Origin: Paenibacillus sp. FSL R7-0337
GTDB taxonomy: Bacteria; Bacillota; Bacilli; Paenibacillales; Paenibacillaceae
Direction of reading: 5' to 3'
NCBI RefSeq assembly: GCF_037969875.1
Contig: NZ_CP150218.1
Span: 744,001-808,000, forward strand
Length of the DNA stretch: 64,000 nucleotides
In this document: piece after piece, positions 43,312 through 51,431 of the stretch
Layout of the letters: each line of letters begins with the position of its first letter
Numbering within the stretch: position 1 is the first letter of the stretch
Translations under genes and position numbers: made by a program
The notes under the pieces: generated by a model
The model's input: the letters and a program-made list of their open reading frames with translations, nothing else
What the model was told of the DNA's origin: nothing
Database searches by the model: none

Positions 43312-44541
43312 TTGCTGGATTTCAACCAAAAGCTGGAGAATTATGCACTGCTCGCTGTAAAGATCGGCGTTAATATTCAACCCGGCCAGACCCTTGTCGT
43401 GAATGCGGATATCGTATCGGCTGAGTTGGTCCGCCTGATTGTACGCCAGGCCTATGAAGCAGGTGCGAAGCTCGTCAAGGTTAACTATTCCGATGAATTC
43501 GTCACCCGTACCCGTTATGATCTCGCACCGTCCGAGAGTTTCCTTGAGCCGCCGAAGTGGCAGGCTGATGAGCTAGAGGATCTGGCACTGGGCGGCGCGG
43601 CGTTCCTGACAATCATCTCCGCGAATCCGGACTTGCTTAATGGTGTTGATGCAAGCCGTATTGCGAACCATCAGAAGACCGCCGGTCAAGCTATGGCTCC
43701 TTACCGCGAGATGCTGATGGCTAATCAGGTCAGCTGGACCGGCCTAGCCTTCCCATCCGCCTCTTGGGCCGCAAAGGTGTTCCCGGACGCTGCGCCTGAG
43801 CAGCAGATCGAATTGCTCTGGGACGCCATCTTCAAGGCTGTGCGCGCAGACCAGGAGAATCCGGTGCAGGCCTGGAGTGTCCATCTGGCGGGCCTGAAGC
43901 AGCGCTGTGAGCTGCTGAACACCAAGAAATACCGCAAGCTGCACTACACGGCTCCGGGCACTGATCTGACGATCGAATTGCCTGAAGGCCATATCTGGTG
44001 TCAGGCCGGTGCGGTGAACAGCCGCGGAATGTCCTTCCTGGCGAACATTCCGACCGAGGAAGTGTTCACCGCTCCGCTGAAGAGTGGTGCGAACGGCACA
44101 GTCCGCAGCACGAAGCCGCTTAGCTATGGCGGCAACATCATCGACCGCTTCAGCCTGACTCTTGAGAATGGTAAAGTTACAGACTTTACTGCTGAAGTGG
44201 GCCAGGAAGCCCTCGCTTCCCTGCTGGCAATGGATGAAGGTGCTGCCTACTTCGGTGAAGTGGCTCTCGTGCCCTTCCACTCCCCGATCTCGGAGAGCGG
44301 TATTCTCTACTACACCACCCTATATGACGAGAATGCTTCCTGCCATCTGGCACTTGGCGCTTCCTACGCCTTCACCCTGCAGGACGGCATTAACATGACT
44401 AAGGAACAGCTGGTGGACAAGGGCATGAACCAAAGCCTCACCCATGTCGACTTCATGATGGGCTCCCCGGAGATGAACATCGACGGAATTGCCGATGACG
44501 GCTCCAAGGGCCCGATCTTCCGTAATGGAGACTGGGCGTAA
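43312..44541 (+). CDS. ampS: M29 family aminopeptidase, tandem paralogue
   Basis: A 409-residue paralogue, roughly 60 percent identical by eye to the preceding gene product: KLENYALLAVKIGVNIQPGQ, IPTEEVFTAPLKSGANGTVR, HSPISESGILYYTTLYDENA, LTHVDFMMGSPEMNID. All the metal-site motifs are retained, so it is probably active. GGAG at 43299-43302 is spaced 9 bases from TTG 43312, which aligns with the paralogue's start; the ATG at 43297 overlaps the ribosome site. The 52-base spacer after the first copy suggests one transcript. The duplication may split substrate range. Confidence 0.88.
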   Translation: MLDFNQKLENYALLAVKIGVNIQPGQTLVVNADIVSAELVRLIVRQAYEAGAKLVKVNYSDEFVTRTRYDLAPSESFLEPPKWQADELEDLALGGAAFLTIISANPDLLNGVDASRIANHQKTAGQAMAPYREMLMANQVSWTGLAFPSASWAAKVFPDAAPEQQIELLWDAIFKAVRADQENPVQAWSVHLAGLKQRCELLNTKKYRKLHYTAPGTDLTIELPEGHIWCQAGAVNSRGMSFLANIPTEEVFTAPLKSGANGTVRSTKPLSYGGNIIDRFSLTLENGKVTDFTAEVGQEALASLLAMDEGAAYFGEVALVPFHSPISESGILYYTTLYDENASCHLALGASYAFTLQDGINMTKEQLVDKGMNQSLTHVDFMMGSPEMNIDGIADDGSKGPIFRNGDWA

Positions 44542-44564
44542 GCTTAATCATTGTACTATGAATG

Positions 44565-44601
44565 AGACCCTGCTATTTCCTCTTGAGGAATGGCAGGGTC
44601 T
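44565..44601 (+). terminator. Terminator after the aminopeptidase pair
   Basis: AGACCCTGC (44565-44573) and GCAGGGTCT (44593-44601), with a TCCT/AGGA inner stem, followed by TTTGAG. It lies 24 bases after the second stop. Confidence 0.85.
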
Positions 44602-44641
44602 TTGAGTTGAACTGAGATAAAAGCAACCCAAGCAGCCCAAA

Positions 44642-44706
44642 TGTGAACATTCTGTCAAAGAATTTTCACAATATTGTTGAAATTAGTTCACAAATATGTC
44701 ACAATA
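44642..44706. promoter_or_regulatory. Cluster of TTCACAA-type motifs, candidate redox-regulator site
   Basis: GTGAAC (44644 on), TTTTCACAATATTGTTGAAAT region (44663-44683) and GTTCACAAATATGTCACAAT (44686-44705) lie 75 to 140 bases upstream of the small membrane gene. TTGTTGAA-ATTAG-TTCACAA resembles the Rex half-site pair (TTGTGAA/TTCACAA) with one inserted base. The match is imperfect, so this is a lead and not a call. Confidence 0.3.
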
Positions 44707-44779
44707 CAATTATAGATAGTGTTTACAGTGCCAAATGAGAAAGATTGTAGTCCATGAAAAATCTAAGGAGGGAATTCTG

Positions 44780-44956
44780 ATGAAAGAATCTTTCAATCAT
44801 GACAACACCGATTCTACGGAAACAGAACGTCTGGAAGTCCAGACTCCCAAAGACTTAAGTATCGTCGCCTCCGACGCCATCAAGTACACCGCCTATATCA
44901 TGCTGCTGTTCGGATTCCTGTACTTCCTGGTTGCCTACCTTGGCCCTATGCTGTAA
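44780..44956 (+). CDS. Small tail-anchored membrane protein (58 residues)
   Basis: AAGGAGG is 8 bases before ATG 44780. The product has a polar start rich in Asn/Asp/Thr (ESFNHDNTDSTETERLEV) and a C-terminal membrane helix (YTAYIMLLFGFLYFLVAYLG). I do not recognise the family. The upstream region holds repeated TTCACAA-type motifs, and an AT-rich promoter region is likely. The frame from 44735 is longer but ignores the ribosome site. Confidence 0.6.
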   Translation: MKESFNHDNTDSTETERLEVQTPKDLSIVASDAIKYTAYIMLLFGFLYFLVAYLGPML

Positions 44957-45141
44957 GGCTGCTTCAATATACACAAGATATGCAGGACAAACATATATTC
45001 GTAAGCGCTTACGGCCGGTCTGCTCCTGCGGGAATGAGATTAGCCGTTTTTATTTGTTCACCATCATAAAAAGTCAAAACCGGCAGCCCTCTTCACGTAG
45101 AGGACTACCGTTCTTTAAATGGATACCAAAGGCATTTTTAC

Positions 45142-45834
45142 TTATTTCCAGCCCAGCGCCTTGTTGATCCAGGCAACCGCCTCCAATGCCCATGCCTCTT
45201 CCATACGTGAACGCAGCCAGACTATCGCCTCTTCTCTCGATCCCTCAAAGGGCGGAATGCCAGCTTCATGCATCCAGTGCCCCGAGGTTTCAAAAGAGGT
45301 GCTGTTCCAGCCATTCGGCTCTCCGTCCGCATTCACCCGCTGCTTCACGCCGGAGATTACGATATCCAGAGACCCTTGCAGCTCCGTCACCGCATTGTCA
45401 AAAGCCGTCTTCTTCTCCTTGGCCTTCATATCCGCCATGGAGCGCAGCTGGCGTGTCTCTATTCCCTCGTTCGCCCGGATAATCTCCAGCAGGGTCAGCG
45501 CTTCTCTCGTGGACAGGCCGCTCTTATACCGCTCCTCGAGAGACTGCTGAGGCCCGGCCGCTGCCAAGTACGCCGGAAGCCACTCGCGGGATACGAGCAC
45601 GGCTTTTTTCTTGATGAATTTTCCGTAGCCGGCTAAGCCTTCTCCGGGAAATCTGACCCGCCAGCGCCAGGGGTCCAGCTCTGTATCGGTATGCCAATTC
45701 TCCGCCAGCGTCAGCCCGTTCACGGACGGATGCCCCGGGATCAGAGGGGCTAGCGGCACAATCCCCAGTCTGGCGACTACCTCAGCCATCTCTTCAAAGG
45801 TGGTTACATTCTCTTGCTTATCTGCTTCGCCCAC
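45142..45834 (-). CDS. AlkZ-related winged-helix protein
   Basis: A 230-residue soluble protein. WRWRVRFPGEGLAGYGKFIK followed by KAVLVSREWLPAYLA near the middle matches the AlkZ/YcaQ-related group; AlkZ itself is a DNA glycosylase of interstrand crosslinks, but many relatives are shorter and their activity is unproved. GTG start at 45834 follows AGGAGG by 9 bases. The later half is helical (LEIIRANEGIETRQLRSM; EEAIVWLRSRMEEAWAL). It stands alone. Function in this cell unknown. Confidence 0.65.
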   Translation of the reverse strand: MGEADKQENVTTFEEMAEVVARLGIVPLAPLIPGHPSVNGLTLAENWHTDTELDPWRWRVRFPGEGLAGYGKFIKKKAVLVSREWLPAYLAAAGPQQSLEERYKSGLSTREALTLLEIIRANEGIETRQLRSMADMKAKEKKTAFDNAVTELQGSLDIVISGVKQRVNADGEPNGWNSTSFETSGHWMHEAGIPPFEGSREEAIVWLRSRMEEAWALEAVAWINKALGWK

Positions 45835-46013
45835 GTAATTCAGCCTCCTAAATCAATCTGGCTTGTACACCAAATTAAGCTTATCACTATAGACGAGCAA
45901 ATTCACTTCAAAGTAATTTGTTTTTAAAATATACCATTCTCATCACAGCCAATCTGGAAATGATGGTCCTGTAAAATCCAGGCATCTGTTTTTTTCAACA
46001 AAGAAATGAAAGG

Positions 46014-46373
46014 TTAATCACATTTTTTAACTTCCCCCCGATAGTTAGCCATTCTAAAACTGGCACCGCATCCACAAGAGGCTTTGGCATTAGGGTTATT
46101 CATGGTGAATCCGCCTATCATTCCGCTTTGTTCATAGTCAATTTCAAGACCGTTAATATATGGAATACTCTTCGTGTGAACTAATATACGGAATTTATCT
46201 TTATTGAACACCACATCCTCCTCTGTTTGCTGCTCATCCAAAACAAGGGTATAAGATAATCCGCTGCATCCCCCTTCTTCAACGCCTACTCTAAGAAAAG
46301 AGTGCCTTGTATCAGCATTTAACAAGATTTCGGCAATTTTCTCTGCTGCGATCTCACTGACCTCAATGTTCAT
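46014..46373 (-). CDS. HesB/IscA-family iron-sulfur carrier protein
   Basis: A 119-residue A-type iron-sulfur carrier: first ligand Cys in GVEEGGCSGLSYTL, the other two in KASCGCGASFRM. Core strands and length are those of HesB/YadR proteins. Such proteins hand Fe-S clusters to apoproteins in the cytoplasm. AGGAGG lies 7 bases before ATG 46373 (an ATG 6 bases earlier is too close). It sits 3' of an HxlR regulator and MFS gene, facing the same way, with a SufR-like regulator three genes away, which may be chance. Confidence 0.88.
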   Translation of the reverse strand: MNIEVSEIAAEKIAEILLNADTRHSFLRVGVEEGGCSGLSYTLVLDEQQTEEDVVFNKDKFRILVHTKSIPYINGLEIDYEQSGMIGGFTMNNPNAKASCGCGASFRMANYRGEVKKCD

Positions 46374-46399
46374 CTTCATTCCTCCTATACAAGCTTAAT

Positions 46400-46699
46400 T
46401 TAGTCTTGGCTACCCCAGTCCATTAGACAAGGTATGAATGTCGCGAGAGCCGCTCCTTTTGGTGTAAGTTCATACATGGTTCGTGTAGGACGCTGCGGAC
46501 TGGTTCTCTTGACCAGATTATGATGTTGAAGCTCCTTTAAACGCTGAGAAAGGATTCTTTGCGTAATAGAAGGAATACTCCGGGTCATTTCGCTGAATTT
46601 CTTCGGACCGTAAGAAAGAGTGAATAAGATATGGATCGTCCATTTAGACCCGATGATGTCATAGGCTATAAAAAGTTTCTCCGTATCCTCAGTGGACAA
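46400..46699 (-). CDS. HxlR family transcriptional regulator
   Basis: A 99-residue winged-helix protein: IIGSKWTIHILFTLSYGPKK, then RSIPSITQRILSQRLKELQ (recognition helix) and TRTMYELTPKGAALA (wing). The usual redox cysteine near the N-terminus of HxlR proteins is absent; the only Cys is near the C-terminus (IPCLMDWG). TTG start at 46699, GAGGGTG about 10 bases upstream. It overlaps the end of the MFS gene by 11 bases and is probably its regulator. Confidence 0.85.
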   Translation of the reverse strand: MSTEDTEKLFIAYDIIGSKWTIHILFTLSYGPKKFSEMTRSIPSITQRILSQRLKELQHHNLVKRTSPQRPTRTMYELTPKGAALATFIPCLMDWGSQD

Positions 46700-48095
46700 T
46701 GATATTTACACCCTCTTTCTTAGATTCAGTCTTACTAATGGATTGCGGTGAAATCCGGGTGCTGGCAATCATACTTATAACGATCAACAAGAGATGGAAG
46801 CCCATGGCTACAATTAAGCCGGATTGCAGTGACATTCCAGCAGCCTGACATACGACAAGGATCGAACCCCCAATCCCGATCACTACACCGGGTGTAAAAG
46901 AATCCGCAAATTGCAGATTTGCCGAGGTTTGGCCCGCGCCGCCTTCCCCGGCTTGGGAAAAGGCTACAACACCGCTAACCGGATGTGCCAATCCAATACC
47001 GACCCCGGCGATAATCTGACCCATAACGGCAACGGCAACAGAAACAACCGGTATCCAAAAAACGATGGCAATCCCTACGGCAAGCAGAAATACCCCCAGA
47101 ATGATTCTCATATGACGTCCCCGGCCCTGATCTGCCGCATCCCAACGTCCTTGCAGATATGAAATGATACACCAGCTTAATGCTGCACTCGCTACGATTA
47201 AACCCGCCTGAGAAGGGGTTATTCCTTTCACCTCAATGAGGGCCAATACCAGGAAATTCTGTGTGCTGGCATAGGCAGCGAAGAACAATCCGCGTGTTGC
47301 CAGAATCGCCGGCATCCCTCTCCGCAGCGTAAGTGTTCCCTTCGGCAGCAATTGACGGAGCGGTACTATAATACCTGCGAGGCCAATCAGGGCGAAGACA
47401 AATCCCTTCATACCCGGAAGCATACTTAGACCAACCAGGAAAAGGCCAGTACCCATCGTTAAGAGTAACGCCATCCAAGTAGATGAAGATCCGCTAGCCC
47501 CTCCCGACTGCTGCACTTTCAATTTCCTGAAAGCCGGTAAACTAAGCACCGCTGAAACAACCAGTACAGGTAAAATCCCCCAGAAAACAAACCGCCAGGA
47601 CCACTGATCTGCTATAAGACCTGCTACGTATGGACCGAGCATAGACGGAAGAACATAGGCTGTTCCAAAGGCTCCAAGTATTTTGGCACGTAATTCATCC
47701 GGGTAACTTAAGGAAATAGCCGTATACACACAAGTCATCATAGCTCCGGCACCCAAACCTTGCAGGGCCCGTGATCCAATCATGATATACATATCTCCTG
47801 CTGTTGCCGCAGCGACCAGTCCTGCGATAAACAATAGAAGTGCATAAGTGAATGGTGCAGCAGGGCCTCTTTTATCTATGATTCGACCGACGACCAGCGT
47901 TCCGATAATCTGCGCAAGCAGATACGTACTGAATATCCACCCGAACAGGCTAAGACCGTTCAAGTCTCCAGCAATCGAGGGAGCAATGGTGGTTACGGAC
48001 AGACCTTCGAATCCCACGGCCATCACTGACAAGATAATTCCTATGGATAGTGCAAAGTAACGCGGGCTGAAAATACTTTGATGATTAGACGGCAT
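46689..48095 (-). CDS. MFS transporter, DHA2-like drug exporter
   Basis: A 468-residue transporter with 14 predicted helices. Loop 2-3 motif GRIIDKRGPAAPFTYALLL and helix-5 motif GLGAGAMMTCVYTAISLSYP are those of DHA2 proton antiporters that export toxic compounds. GGAGGT precedes the ATG. The adjacent HxlR regulator and the divergent SufR-like regulator suggest tight control. Substrate unknown. Confidence 0.85.
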   Translation of the reverse strand: MPSNHQSIFSPRYFALSIGIILSVMAVGFEGLSVTTIAPSIAGDLNGLSLFGWIFSTYLLAQIIGTLVVGRIIDKRGPAAPFTYALLLFIAGLVAAATAGDMYIMIGSRALQGLGAGAMMTCVYTAISLSYPDELRAKILGAFGTAYVLPSMLGPYVAGLIADQWSWRFVFWGILPVLVVSAVLSLPAFRKLKVQQSGGASGSSSTWMALLLTMGTGLFLVGLSMLPGMKGFVFALIGLAGIIVPLRQLLPKGTLTLRRGMPAILATRGLFFAAYASTQNFLVLALIEVKGITPSQAGLIVASAALSWCIISYLQGRWDAADQGRGRHMRIILGVFLLAVGIAIVFWIPVVSVAVAVMGQIIAGVGIGLAHPVSGVVAFSQAGEGGAGQTSANLQFADSFTPGVVIGIGGSILVVCQAAGMSLQSGLIVAMGFHLLLIVISMIASTRISPQSISKTESKKEGVNIIVH

Positions 48096-48148
48096 GAATG
48101 GTGACCTCCAAGAAAGTTTGGTATGTATACATCGTATCCGGATACTTA

Positions 48149-48222
48149 GTAAATATTTTTGTTTATAATGTCTACGCTACAGTCCGCCTTTGACTTTGTC
48201 AACATTTTTATTTAAAATGTAG
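48149..48222. promoter_or_regulatory. Divergent promoter region with two long direct repeats
   Basis: A 25-base motif occurs twice in the same direction: GTAAATATTTTTGTTTATAATGTcTAC (48149-48175) in parts GTAAATATTTTTG / TTTATAATGT, and GTCAACATTTTTATTTAAAATGTAG (48198-48222) in parts GTCAACATTTTTA / TTTAAAATGT. The second copy covers the -10 box (TAAAAT, 48213-48218) of a promoter (TTGACT at 48190-48195, 17-base spacer) for the SufR-like gene. Both copies are good candidates for operators of the SufR-like or HxlR regulator. Confidence 0.6.
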
Positions 48223-48263
48223 GGAGTGATGCAGCTTCAATAGCTGCAAAAAGGAGGCGCACC

Positions 48264-48923
48264 ATGAGCCCGAATCAAATCAAAAAGGATGTCTCCACCA
48301 GTACCCGAAGAGCGATCATTAATCTGTTAAAAGAGCGTGGGGGCTTGGATGTTATGACCCTCTCCTCTCAATTTTCGCTGTCTGGAATGGCTATTCGCCA
48401 ACATTTGAATGCGCTGAAGGAAGAAGGATTGGTTACGAATGTGGAAGAAGCGCGTCCCATGGGCCGGCCCACCAAGCTATGGATATTAACACCCGCGGCT
48501 AATCGTTTTTTTCCAACCGGCTATTCGGATTTATCCATCAGTCTCATTCAGTCGATGAAAGAAGCTTTTGGTAACGAAGGGTTGGACAAGCTGCTGGATG
48601 TTCGAAATAAAAAGATGCAGGCACAATATCTCCAGCATCTTGGCACAGCATCGGATGTTAGAGAGAAATTAGAGAAACTGGCCGAGATTCGAACGAATGA
48701 AGGTTACATGGCAGAGGTGAAGGAGCAGGAGGATGGCAGTCTCTTATTCATTGAGAAACATTGCCCGATCTGTGAAGCGGCGGCTGTGTGTACCGGGTTA
48801 TGCAAGAATGAATTGCATTTATTTAAGACCGTTCTAGGCGAGGACGTTCATATTGAACGGGGGGAGTACATTTTAAAAGGAGGAAGAAACTGCATTTACA
48901 CCGTTAGGCCCAATCAGCCGTGA
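48264..48923 (+). CDS. SufR-like helix-turn-helix regulator with clustered cysteines
   Basis: A 219-residue DeoR/ArsR-type regulator. Winged helix at 15-75 (RRAIINLLKERGGLDVMTL... GMAIRQHLNALKEEGLV); C-terminal cysteines 167, 170, 176, 180 (HCPICEAAAVCTGLC) and Cys210, in the arrangement of iron-sulfur-binding SufR-type regulators. It could therefore sense cluster status or redox. AAGGAGGC precedes ATG 48264. It is divergent from the MFS/HxlR/HesB genes. The link to the MFS gene is inferred from shared upstream repeats. Confidence 0.78.
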   Translation: MSPNQIKKDVSTSTRRAIINLLKERGGLDVMTLSSQFSLSGMAIRQHLNALKEEGLVTNVEEARPMGRPTKLWILTPAANRFFPTGYSDLSISLIQSMKEAFGNEGLDKLLDVRNKKMQAQYLQHLGTASDVREKLEKLAEIRTNEGYMAEVKEQEDGSLLFIEKHCPICEAAAVCTGLCKNELHLFKTVLGEDVHIERGEYILKGGRNCIYTVRPNQP

Positions 48924-48963
48924 CAACAAAGAGCAACCTCACTCGGAGATTGCTCTTTGTTGT
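48923..48963. terminator. Bidirectional terminator between convergent genes
   Basis: Fourteen-base arms ACAACAAAGAGCAA (48923-48936) and TTGCTCTTTGTTGT (48950-48963) overlap the stop codons of both convergent genes. Confidence 0.85.
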
Positions 48964-49547
48964 TATTTCAGGCTTGCTTCGTCTGATCCCATACACCGGA
49001 TTCCCGCAATATAGGTATTAATCAGCCGGGTGAGCGTGACATTCAGGTCCAGTGGCATTCCAAATCCGCCCTGATGCTCCAGGGTAGACAATCCATGCAG
49101 GATACTCCGTAATCCACGGACAGCATGCAGATTGCCTTCCTCATCCAAACCGAACGCGGATATCAATTGGATGATGAGCGACAGAATCTTTGCACTCGCC
49201 GCCTCCAGAGCAGTATCCCCCTGTTCGGGTGCTTGGAGCGTCGTCTGGTACAGCCCCGGGTGTGCTCTGGTGAATCCGAGGTAAGCCTGACTCATGGCAT
49301 GTACCGCTGCTTCTCCGCTGAGCCCCTCCGTTGCCTGCGATATAATCTCATACAGCTGCTCCAGGCCATATACGGCCATCAGTGTACGCAGCCCCGCCAG
49401 CCCGTTGATGTGATTATAGAGTGACGGGGAACGGACCCCCAGCTTCGCGGCTAATGCAGCCAGCGTCACTTCTTCGATCCCATGTTCATCCGCCAGTTCT
49501 GCTGCTGCCAGCACCAGCGTCTGTGTATCCAGACCTGCTCTAGCCAT
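48963..49547 (-). CDS. TetR/AcrR family regulator
   Basis: A 194-residue regulator. DNA-binding domain at 5-55 (LAAAELADEHGIEEVTLAALAAK, VRSPSLYNHINGLAGL); the rest is a WHG-type ligand domain (AYLGFTRAHPGLYQTTLQAP). Second gene of a two-gene operon, overlapping the hydrolase gene by 8 bases. The large palindromic operator in front of that operon is very probably its own binding site, so autorepression is expected. Ligand unknown. Confidence 0.88.
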   Translation of the reverse strand: MARAGLDTQTLVLAAAELADEHGIEEVTLAALAAKLGVRSPSLYNHINGLAGLRTLMAVYGLEQLYEIISQATEGLSGEAAVHAMSQAYLGFTRAHPGLYQTTLQAPEQGDTALEAASAKILSLIIQLISAFGLDEEGNLHAVRGLRSILHGLSTLEHQGGFGMPLDLNVTLTRLINTYIAGIRCMGSDEASLK

Positions 49548-50268
49548 GTACCCTCTCTCCTCCCTTTAATTGCCCTTCAGCCTCCGCAGCCGCCCGCTGC
49601 ATCGCCTCTACCGGAGCTATAAGCAGATCACCGTGTCCTACCGCCAGTACAGAAGGGGCAAGATCAATCAGCCTGTAAGCACTGACCAGGGCCTGTTCGG
49701 GACTCCAAGTCGCCATGGCCGGAAAAGGAAACCAAGCGACCTTCTTGCCGGACACCGCCGTGGCCCGGAAGGTCTGGAATGCATCACCAACGATCAGCGC
49801 TCCACTGCGCCGGTCCTGAAAAGACATCGATCCCGGCGTATGTCCGGGAGTGCTGAACGCCATCAGCGAACCGATCCTATCGCCGTCATGCAGCAGAATG
49901 TCGGGCCTGGTTACTATTTTGGCGGGTACACTGCCCTTAATAGGAGTCTGTAGCTCACCTGCTCTTAACGAGCGGTCACCAGCCAACAATGCAGCATCCC
50001 GCTCCGAAATATAGAGCTTAGCCTCCGGCACCTGCTTCTTCAAGGCATCAAGCGCCCCGACATGATCCATATGACCATGAGTCAGGATGATGCGGGTCAG
50101 TGGCTTACCTAGCTTGGCGACCTGACTTAGAATGCCTTGCAGACTGTAGGACATTCCCGCGTCTATAAGGGTAAGCTCCTGTTCTTCTTCAATCAAATAG
50201 CAATTCACTGGAAAAATACGCGGCAGCCACGTAAGCTGATGCAAACTGCCTTCTCTTGTCACTCTCAT
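49540..50268 (-). CDS. MBL-fold metallo-hydrolase
   Basis: A 242-residue hydrolase. The HxHxDH metal motif is in LTHGHMDHVGAL (about residues 64-69); further ligands in STPGHTPGSMSF (His near 139), GDAFQ (Asp) and VGHGDLL (last His). This is the glyoxalase II/lactonase-like group; substrates include thioesters, lactones and xenobiotics. Good ribosome site GAGGAGG. First gene of the operon with the TetR regulator that probably controls it, so it may act on the regulator's ligand. Confidence 0.88.
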   Translation of the reverse strand: MRVTREGSLHQLTWLPRIFPVNCYLIEEEQELTLIDAGMSYSLQGILSQVAKLGKPLTRIILTHGHMDHVGALDALKKQVPEAKLYISERDAALLAGDRSLRAGELQTPIKGSVPAKIVTRPDILLHDGDRIGSLMAFSTPGHTPGSMSFQDRRSGALIVGDAFQTFRATAVSGKKVAWFPFPAMATWSPEQALVSAYRLIDLAPSVLAVGHGDLLIAPVEAMQRAAAEAEGQLKGGERVHG

Positions 50269-50283
50269 TGTAACTCCTCCTCA

Positions 50284-50332
50284 AAACTAATCTTATTAGT
50301 TTAAATATAAACTAATAAGATTAGTTTAGCAA
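50284..50332 (-). promoter_or_regulatory. Promoter embedded in a large nested palindrome (TetR operator)
   Basis: Perfect 20-base arms (50284-50303 and 50308-50327) flank AATA; each arm itself contains the palindromic unit CTAATCTTATTAG. On the minus strand TTGCTA (50327-50332) and TATATT (50304-50309), 17 bases apart, make a promoter lying inside the repeat. The ribosome site follows only a few bases later. A repressor dimer pair binding here would shut off the hydrolase-TetR operon. Confidence 0.85.
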
Positions 50333-50470
50333 GAGATATTTACTCATGCGAAGTGAACTGGTTAGACAGCGGTGTGGCGAATATCTCTGCTCATGCACGT
50401 TGTGGTTGGTTTTCCGATTACATTTACCTCACGCATCCCTTTCCGGCCCATTATCCTTCAAACAGCAAAA

Positions 50471-50493
50471 ACACCATCCGCAATGGATGGTGT
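50471..50493 (-). terminator. Rho-independent terminator of the pst operon
   Basis: ACACCATCC (50471-50479) and GGATGGTGT (50485-50493); on the minus strand TTTTGCTG follows. It lies 65 bases after the pstB stop. The rest of 50333-50557 shows no gene. Confidence 0.85.
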
Positions 50494-50557
50494 CTTGAAC
50501 TATCAGCATTACCAGTGTTATCGATTTTGTCTATGCCCGTCTGTACCAGTCTCCCGA

Positions 50558-51334
50558 TCAGCCAAACCGGCCCATAATGTATTCCTGCGTCATCTGGTTC
50601 TCGGGGTTCGTGAAGACCTTCTCGGTCTTGTCATATTCCACCAGGGAGCCGAGATAGAAGTAGGCGGTGTAGTCCGAGATCCGCGCGGCCTGCTGCATGT
50701 TATGGGTGACGATCACGATGCGCAGCTCCTCCTTCAGCTCCTTGATCAGCTCCTCCACCTTACCGGTTGATACCGGGTCAAGGGCCGAAGCCGGCTCATC
50801 GAGCAACAGGATCTGCGGGTTGACCGACAGCGCGCGGGCGATACACAGACGTTGCTGCTGTCCGCCAGATAACGCCAGAGCGGAATCCTTCAAGCGGTCT
50901 TTGACCTCGTCCCACAGGGCGGCGCGGCGCAGGCTGCTCTCCACGATTTCATCCAGCGCCTGTTTGCCCTTGATGCCATGATATTTCGGGCCGAAGGCGA
51001 TATTGTCGTAGATTGATTTATAGAACGGATTGGGCTTCTGCCAGACCATGCCGATCTTTTGCCGCAGCTTGATTACATCCGTGCCTGTAGCATTGATATC
51101 GACACCGTCAATCCAGATGCTGCCCTTGGTCGTAGAGCCGGAGATATCGTCATTCATCCGGTTCAATGAACGGAGAAAGGTGGATTTCCCGCAGCCCGAC
51201 GGGCCGATCAATGCGGTAACCGTATTCTGCGCAAAAGGAAGGCTAATCCCCTTCACCGCCTCATACGTCCCATAATAAATACTCAGATCCTCCGTTTGAA
51301 ATGATTCGCGCACCACTGGTTCCGCTATTCCCAT
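50558..51334 (-). CDS. pstB: Phosphate ABC transporter ATPase PstB
   Basis: A 258-residue ATPase: Walker [10 protein letters not shown], signature [15 protein letters not shown], Walker [15 protein letters not shown]-loop [12 protein letters not shown], and the PstB-specific [16 protein letters not shown] start and YIMGRFG end. It energises the PstC-PstA channel that imports inorganic phosphate. AGGAGGAG precedes the ATG; 98 bases separate it from pstA. Last gene of the pstSCAB operon. Confidence 0.96.
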   Translation of the reverse strand: MGIAEPVVRESFQTEDLSIYYGTYEAVKGISLPFAQNTVTALIGPSGCGKSTFLRSLNRMNDDISGSTTKGSIWIDGVDINATGTDVIKLRQKIGMVWQKPNPFYKSIYDNIAFGPKYHGIKGKQALDEIVESSLRRAALWDEVKDRLKDSALALSGGQQQRLCIARALSVNPQILLLDEPASALDPVSTGKVEELIKELKEELRIVIVTHNMQQAARISDYTAYFYLGSLVEYDKTEKVFTNPENQMTQEYIMGRFG

Positions 51335-51431
51335 CTCTTACTCCTCCTAAAAGTTCTGATAGCTTACACGTTCCGACTCTTCTACGCAAAACCCGCTTCG
51401 GAAGCCTGTGTCCTCCCTCTGCCTAACAAGC

